From Pseudonocardia endophytica (GTDB lineage Bacteria > Actinomycetota > Actinomycetes > Mycobacteriales > Pseudonocardiaceae): a stretch of 64,000 bases of DNA. The stretch is from positions 3,348,001 to 3,412,000 of the forward strand of contig NZ_SMFZ01000002.1 in assembly GCF_004339565.1 (NCBI RefSeq), given 5' to 3'. A program made the translations under genes and the position numbers. Positions 60,234 through 64,000 of the stretch are shown here, piece by piece; position 1 is the stretch's first letter, and every line of letters begins with the position of its first letter. The notes beneath the pieces were generated by a model. It made no database searches. It saw only the letters and a program-made list of their open reading frames with translations, and was not told where the DNA came from.

Positions 60234-61508
60234 GTGCGCATCGGGATGTTCCTGCTGGCCGCCGGGTGGCCGGGCCGCGACCACGGCGCGACGCTGCGCG
60301 CGGCCGTCGATGCCGCCGTCGCCGCTGAGGAGGCGGGGTTCGACGACGTGTGGGTCGCCGAGCACCACTTCACGACCTACGGCCTGTGCCCGTCGGCGGT
60401 GACGCTCGCCGGCTACCTGCTCGGCGCCACCCGTCGCATCACCGTCGGGACGGCGGTGAGCGTGCTGCCGACGGCGCATCCGGTCGCTCTGGCCGAGCAG
60501 GCGCTCCTGCTGGACCAGGTGTCCGGCGGGCGGTTCCGGCTCGGTCTCGGGCGGGGCGGGCCGTGGGTGGATCTCGAGGTGTTCGGCACGGGCGCCGACC
60601 GCTGGTCCGACGGCGGGTACACCGAGGCCCTGGACGCCCTGCTGTCCACGTTGGACGGCCCGACGGTGTCCGCGGACGGGCCACACTTCCGGTTCCGCCC
60701 GGTCCCGGTGACGCCCGCGCCGCGACCCGGGGCGCCACGCGGTGGGGTGGCGCCGATCCTGGCGGCGACGTCCGGGTCCGGGATCTCCGCCGCCGCCGGC
60801 CGTGGGCTCCCGATGCTGCTGGGCATGCACGCCGACGACGCGGAGAAGGCCCGGTTCGTCGAGCAGTACGACGAGCTGGTCGCCGACCCGGGCCGGCACC
60901 GTGGCCCATCGTCCGGCCGCGCCGGTCACGGCGGCCCGCCACTCGACCGGGCCGGGGCCGATCTCCGGCCGGCCCGGGCCGGGGCCGACCTCCGGCCGGC
61001 GGCCCGGGAGGTGGGCCGCTCGGTCCGGTCCGGTGGTGTCCACCCCGACTCCGGACGGGTCGGTGCCGATCGCCCGTCGACCGCCCGCCGGGGAGACCGC
61101 GGGGAAGACCGCGGGCAGGTCGTGCCCCGGCACGTCTCGGCCGGGATCGCGCACGTCGAGGACTCGACGGCCCGGGCCCGAGCCGTCGTGCGGGAGGCGC
61201 TCCCACGCTGGCTGGAGCCGGGCCTGGCCGGCTACGTCCGGTTCGACGGCGCCCCACGCACCCCGCGGGACGCGCACGAGTACACGGACCTGCTCTGCGA
61301 CCTGCACCCCGTCGGCGACGCGAACCACGCCGTCGCCCGCCTCGTGGCGAGTGCCGAGGCGACCGGCGTCGACCACGTCGTGCTGCTGACCGACTGCACG
61401 GGCGACCCGGCCCGAACCCGCGAGAACGTCGCCCGCCTCGGCGCCGACGTGCTCCCGCGCTTGCCCGGCCGCACCGCGGCGGGTCTTGGGCACGCAGCCG
61501 ACCCGTGA
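60234..61508 (+). CDS. LLM-class flavin-dependent oxidoreductase with an internal Arg/Gly/Pro insertion
   Basis: A 424-aa bacterial luciferase-like protein that uses F420 or FMN. Motifs: GMFLLAAGWPGRDHGATLRAAVDAAVAAEEAGFDDVWVAEHHF at the start; VGTAVSVLPTAHPVALAEQALLLDQVSGGRFRLGLGRGGP; and AATSGSGISAAAGRGLPMLLGM. Between residues ~222 and ~300 the chain is interrupted by an Arg/Gly/Pro/Asp-rich segment (GADLRPARAGADLRPAAREV...) encoded by 26-bp tandem repeats near 60945-60998; the fold resumes at HVSAGIAHVEDSTARA. GTG with GGAGGG upstream. Substrate unknown. Confidence 0.83.
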   Translation: MRIGMFLLAAGWPGRDHGATLRAAVDAAVAAEEAGFDDVWVAEHHFTTYGLCPSAVTLAGYLLGATRRITVGTAVSVLPTAHPVALAEQALLLDQVSGGRFRLGLGRGGPWVDLEVFGTGADRWSDGGYTEALDALLSTLDGPTVSADGPHFRFRPVPVTPAPRPGAPRGGVAPILAATSGSGISAAAGRGLPMLLGMHADDAEKARFVEQYDELVADPGRHRGPSSGRAGHGGPPLDRAGADLRPARAGADLRPAAREVGRSVRSGGVHPDSGRVGADRPSTARRGDRGEDRGQVVPRHVSAGIAHVEDSTARARAVVREALPRWLEPGLAGYVRFDGAPRTPRDAHEYTDLLCDLHPVGDANHAVARLVASAEATGVDHVVLLTDCTGDPARTRENVARLGADVLPRLPGRTAAGLGHAADP

Positions 61509-61657
61509 TCGGCCACTTCGGAGGGAGACGGCCGCCGGTGGCCGCTCCGCTCCGGACCCGCCGATCATCGGCCGGCTGCGGCACCCCGCCGACCATGATC
61601 AGCGACTTCGGAGGATGGCGGCCGCTGGTGGCCGTTCCGCTCCGGACCCGCCGATCT
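61506..61657. repeat. Two P1-type palindromes beginning in the LLM stop codon
   Basis: Copies at 61506-61567 and 61594-61657 each run TGATC..C.ACTTCGGAGG ... CTCCGGACCCGCCGATC. The first begins with the TGA stop of the LLM gene. Central words are CGGCCGCCGGTGGCCG and CGGCCGCTGGTGGCCG. The two copies are close relatives (roughly 85% alike) and 88 bp apart. They may serve as terminators. Confidence 0.7.
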
Positions 61658-61778
61658 GTGGTGGCCGGCAGTCCCGGACGGCGTGCCGGGGGACCCACGG
61701 TCCGGCCATACCGGCGCCACAGCCGACGCACAGGGTCCACGGCCAACCTCGGGTGCATCCCCGAGGCAGGAGGCCACC

Positions 61779-62105
61779 GTGTCCGACCATCACCCACCGC
61801 CCGTCGATCCCAGGACGGTCCGGGAGACCGGACGCCGTCGGAGCCGGATGGTCACGGCAGGGCTCGCGGCCGCGGCGGTCGTCGGGACCGGGACGGTGGC
61901 CGTCGTGGCGGCCGTCGGGAACGCCGACGGCGCGTCCGCCGCGACGTCGTCGGCCGGCACCTCGTCGGCCTCGGGCAGCGTGAGCAGCGGGACGAACGAC
62001 GACAGCAGCACGAGCAGTAGCGACCAGCAGTCCTGGACCCCGTCCGGCGCGACCGTGAGCCAGGGCTCCGACGGCGCCGGCGTCGCGACCTCCGGCGGTT
62101 CGTGA
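61779..62105 (+). CDS. Small membrane-anchored Ser/Thr/Gly-rich protein
   Basis: A 108-aa protein. After ~25 residues (TGRRRSRM) comes one transmembrane helix (VTAGLAAAAVVGTGTVAVVAAVG), then an outside tail almost entirely Ser, Thr, Gly, Asp and Ala (SAGTSSASGSVSSGTNDDSS). It looks anchored in the membrane with the tail outside. CAGGAGG lies 5 bases before the GTG at 61779. The next gene overlaps (TGATG), so it belongs with ApbE and the ferric-reductase-like protein. Its threonine/serine-rich tail could be an acceptor for flavin attachment, but I see no DxxxSGAT-like site, only PSGATVS. Confidence 0.7.
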   Translation: MSDHHPPPVDPRTVRETGRRRSRMVTAGLAAAAVVGTGTVAVVAAVGNADGASAATSSAGTSSASGSVSSGTNDDSSTSSSDQQSWTPSGATVSQGSDGAGVATSGGS

Positions 62106-63037
62106 TGACGCTCCTCGAGACGCTGCCGCCGGTCCCCGGCAGCACCCAATGGCCACTGTGGAGCACCACGGCGCGGATCGTCGTCGCCGACGCGGGGGAG
62201 CTGGACCGCGCCCGACTGATCGTCGACGAGCACACCCGCGCCGTCGAACGCGCGTGCAGCCGGTTCACCGACTCCGAGGTCACCCGCCTCCCGGACGACG
62301 GACGGCCGGTCCGGGTGAGCGCCCTGCTCGGGAACCTCGTCACCGAGGCGCTGCGGGCCGCGGAGCGGACCGGCGGCGACGTCGACCCCACGCTCGGGCG
62401 CCCGCTGTCCGCGCTCGGCTACGACCGCGACTTCACGCTCGTTCCGCGCGTCGCCGGCCGGCTGACCGGCCCGCCGCCGGAGCCGGTGCCGGGATGGCGA
62501 CGGATCCGCGTCGAGCCGGACGGCCCGGACGCCGCGTGGCTGACCGTCCCGCCCGGTGTCCTGCTGGACCTCGGGGCCACCGCGAAGGCCTGGTGCGCGG
62601 ACCGCTGCGCCGCCGACGTCGCCGGGATCTGCGGCACCGGTGTGCTCGTCGCGCTGGGTGGTGACGTCGCGACCGCGGGCCGCAGCGCCGGCGGCGGCTG
62701 GGACGTGCTCGTCCAGGACGGTCCGGATGCCCCCGGAACGACGGTGCGGATCGCCGACGGGGACGCCGTCGCCACGTCGTCGACGACGAGCCGCCGGTGG
62801 ACCCGCGGTCGCCAGGTCCTGCACCACGTGCTCGACCCGCGCCGCGGAACTCCCGCCGATCCGGTGTGGGACACAGTGACCGTCGCCGCCCGGACGTGTG
62901 TGGAGGCGAACACGCTCAGCACCGCCGCGATCGTCCGCGGTCTGGAAGCGGTGCCGTGGCTGCGCGAGCTGGGCGTGCCGGCGCGGCTGGTGAGCCGGTC
63001 CGGGCGAATCGTCACGGCCGGGAGCTGGCCGGCATGA
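62105..63037 (+). CDS. apbE: FAD:protein FMN transferase (ApbE)
   Basis: A 310-aa ApbE-family enzyme, which covalently attaches FMN to a threonine or serine of partner proteins. Motifs: ACSRFTDSEVTRL, GGDVDPTLGRPLSALGYDRDF, LLDLGATAKAWCADRCAADV, VALGGDVATAG, HHVLDPRRGTPADPVWDTVTVAARTCVEANTLSTAAIV. No signal peptide, unlike the enterobacterial lipoprotein form. ATG at 62105 (GTG at 62102 possible). The genes on either side overlap, indicating an electron-transfer cluster. Confidence 0.88.
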   Translation: MTLLETLPPVPGSTQWPLWSTTARIVVADAGELDRARLIVDEHTRAVERACSRFTDSEVTRLPDDGRPVRVSALLGNLVTEALRAAERTGGDVDPTLGRPLSALGYDRDFTLVPRVAGRLTGPPPEPVPGWRRIRVEPDGPDAAWLTVPPGVLLDLGATAKAWCADRCAADVAGICGTGVLVALGGDVATAGRSAGGGWDVLVQDGPDAPGTTVRIADGDAVATSSTTSRRWTRGRQVLHHVLDPRRGTPADPVWDTVTVAARTCVEANTLSTAAIVRGLEAVPWLRELGVPARLVSRSGRIVTAGSWPA

Positions 63038-63720
63038 CCGACGCGCTCTGGTACCTCGGTCGCGGGTCCGGCGTCGTGTCGCTGGTGCTGCTGACAGTGG
63101 TTGTCGTGCTCGGGATCGCCGGACGGTCCGGGCGCAGCATCGCCGGCCTGCCGCGGTTCGCCGTCGCCGCCGTGCACCGCGCGGCGAGCCTGCTCTCGGT
63201 CGTGTTCCTGGCGATACACGTGCTGACCCTCCTGTTCGACCCGTACGCGCAGCTCGACGTCCTGGCCCTCGTCGTGCCGTTCACGGCAGAGGCCCAGCCG
63301 TTCTGGTACGGCCTGGGGGCGGTCGCGTTCGACCTGGTCGCGGCGCTCGTTGTGACGAGCCTGCTGCGGCACCGGATCCCGCCCGGGATCTGGAAGCGGC
63401 TCCATCTGACGGCCTACCTGGCCTGGCCGGTCGCGCTCGCACACGGCCTCGGCTCGGGCACCGACGCCGGCTCGGCCTGGATGCCGGTCCTGACCGGCCT
63501 GTGTGTCGCGGCCGTCGCCGGCGCGGTCGCGTGGCGGTTCTCCCCGCGCTTCGCCGAGTCGGGCTCGGTCGCCGAGCGCCGCGCCGGCGCCCTGCCACCC
63601 GACCTCGCAGGATCAGGACCGACCCCGCAGGCCGCGCATGTCCTGCGCGGTCGGGAGAACCCCTGCGACGTCGGGCCCGGCGCCCGGCGCACGACCACCG
63701 CGGAAAGGGCAGCCCGATGA
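63034..63720 (+). CDS. Ferric-reductase-like transmembrane protein
   Basis: A 228-aa protein with about six membrane helices in the ferric reductase/NOX fold. Candidate heme-ligating histidine pairs lie in HRAASLLSVVFLAIHVLTLLFD and RLHLTAYLAWPVALAHGLG. The C-terminal ~60 residues are hydrophilic. ATG overlaps the apbE stop by 4 bp, and its own stop overlaps the NuoF-like start. It probably carries electrons across the membrane from an NAD(P)H-oxidising partner, given the gene that follows. Confidence 0.85.
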   Translation: MTDALWYLGRGSGVVSLVLLTVVVVLGIAGRSGRSIAGLPRFAVAAVHRAASLLSVVFLAIHVLTLLFDPYAQLDVLALVVPFTAEAQPFWYGLGAVAFDLVAALVVTSLLRHRIPPGIWKRLHLTAYLAWPVALAHGLGSGTDAGSAWMPVLTGLCVAAVAGAVAWRFSPRFAESGSVAERRAGALPPDLAGSGPTPQAAHVLRGRENPCDVGPGARRTTTAERAAR

Positions 63721-64000
63721 CCGCCACGCTCGATCCCGTCGCGACCGGCGGACTGCTCGCGGCCGGGGCTCCGGACCTCGCGGGCCACCGGCGCCGGCAC
63801 GGCCCGCTCGGTCCCCTGCGCCCGGACGTACTCCGTACCGAGCTCCGACGGTCCGGGCTCACCGGCCGTGGAGGCGCGGGATTCCCGTTGTGGCGCAAGC
63901 TCGACGCGCTCGCGGCCCGGCCGGGCGGCGTGGTCGTCGCGAACGCGGCGGAGGGCGAGCCGGCCAGTGCCAAGGACCGCACGCTGCTGCACGCGGCCCC
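63717..64000 (+). CDS. NuoF/RnfC-like NADH-binding flavoprotein, N-terminal part (runs off right edge)
   Basis: Only ~94 residues are present. GLTGRGGAGFPLWRKLDAL matches the FMN/NADH-binding glycine-rich segment of NuoF (GLRGRGGAGFPTGLKW), and VVANAAEGEPASAKDRTLL matches its next motif. A soluble NADH dehydrogenase module coupled to the membrane heme protein is the likely role. ATG at 63717 overlaps the previous stop. The Fe-S binding C-terminus is not visible. Confidence 0.82.
   Translation, partial: MTATLDPVATGGLLAAGAPDLAGHRRRHGPLGPLRPDVLRTELRRSGLTGRGGAGFPLWRKLDALAARPGGVVVANAAEGEPASAKDRTLLHAA

Overview
The window is about 73% G+C by eye, has dense GTG/ATG starts and ATGA/GTGA stop-start overlaps, and carries gene sets typical of filamentous actinobacteria: polyphosphate glucokinase, fused CydDC, a family-1 encapsulin with a hemerythrin partner, a DtxR/IdeR-type iron box, and many Tat or lipoprotein binding proteins. 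It reads as chromosomal DNA of a member of the Pseudonocardiales, possibly Pseudonocardia (inference from gene content only). I saw no rRNA, tRNA, phage, transposase or true CRISPR array.

Layout. 1-3.5 kb: a divergent ROK regulator and the Entner-Doudoroff pair edd/eda. 3.5-4.4 kb: a 900-bp repeat-filled intergenic region. 4.4-7.3 kb: nhaA, an MFS exporter and a tandem pair of paralogous CxxC micro-proteins. 7.5-13 kb: a YhaO/YhaN (SbcDC-like) pair whose ATPase carries repeat-derived linkers, followed by a second hairpin-rich spacer. 13.5-15.8 kb: an aldose-epimerase, a DHFR-like protein and an AraC regulator. 15.8-25.2 kb: one leftward operon of nine tightly packed genes that looks like L-carnitine catabolism (XRE-TetR regulator, cdhB, cdhA, cdhC) joined to a complete peptide-type ABC importer and a serine hydrolase. 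25.4-35 kb: mannitol-dehydrogenase-family enzyme, iron-regulated binding protein, ppgK-pgm, BtuF-like protein, AbrB-type permease, acyl-CoA synthetase. 35-38.7 kb: coiled-coil protein, an array of 64-bp palindromes, and the encapsulin/hemerythrin operon bounded by perfect hairpins. 38.7-47.6 kb: CPA1 antiporter, VOC protein, fhs, SDRs, methyltransferase, FabG-hotdog pair, glycosidase lipoprotein. 47.7-55.9 kb: cydA-cydB-cydDC under a double palindromic operator, and an M1 peptidase lipoprotein. 56-60.2 kb: a hydroxycinnamate operon (MarR, ech, fcs) continuing into a molybdopterin/flavin oxidoreductase pair. 60.2-64 kb: an LLM flavoprotein, then an ApbE / ferric-reductase-like / NuoF-like electron-transfer cluster cut by the window end.

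The most unusual signal is not a gene. At least four families of short inverted-repeat elements are scattered here. The commonest is about 64 bp, bounded by TGATC...GATCA. It occurs as a spaced array between genes, at or near stop codons, and inside the reading frames of yhaN and cydDC, where it sits in linkers and in cydDC is triplicated with an exact 28-codon period. A second 45-bp family is shared between an intergenic hairpin and yhaN, where a degenerate neighbour lies exactly 25 codons away. This resembles palindromic elements of Rickettsia that colonise protein linkers, but it is in a high-GC actinobacterium.

Gene starts were chosen from Shine-Dalgarno spacing, stop-start overlap and family length. 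Functions are by reading motifs, not by database search.
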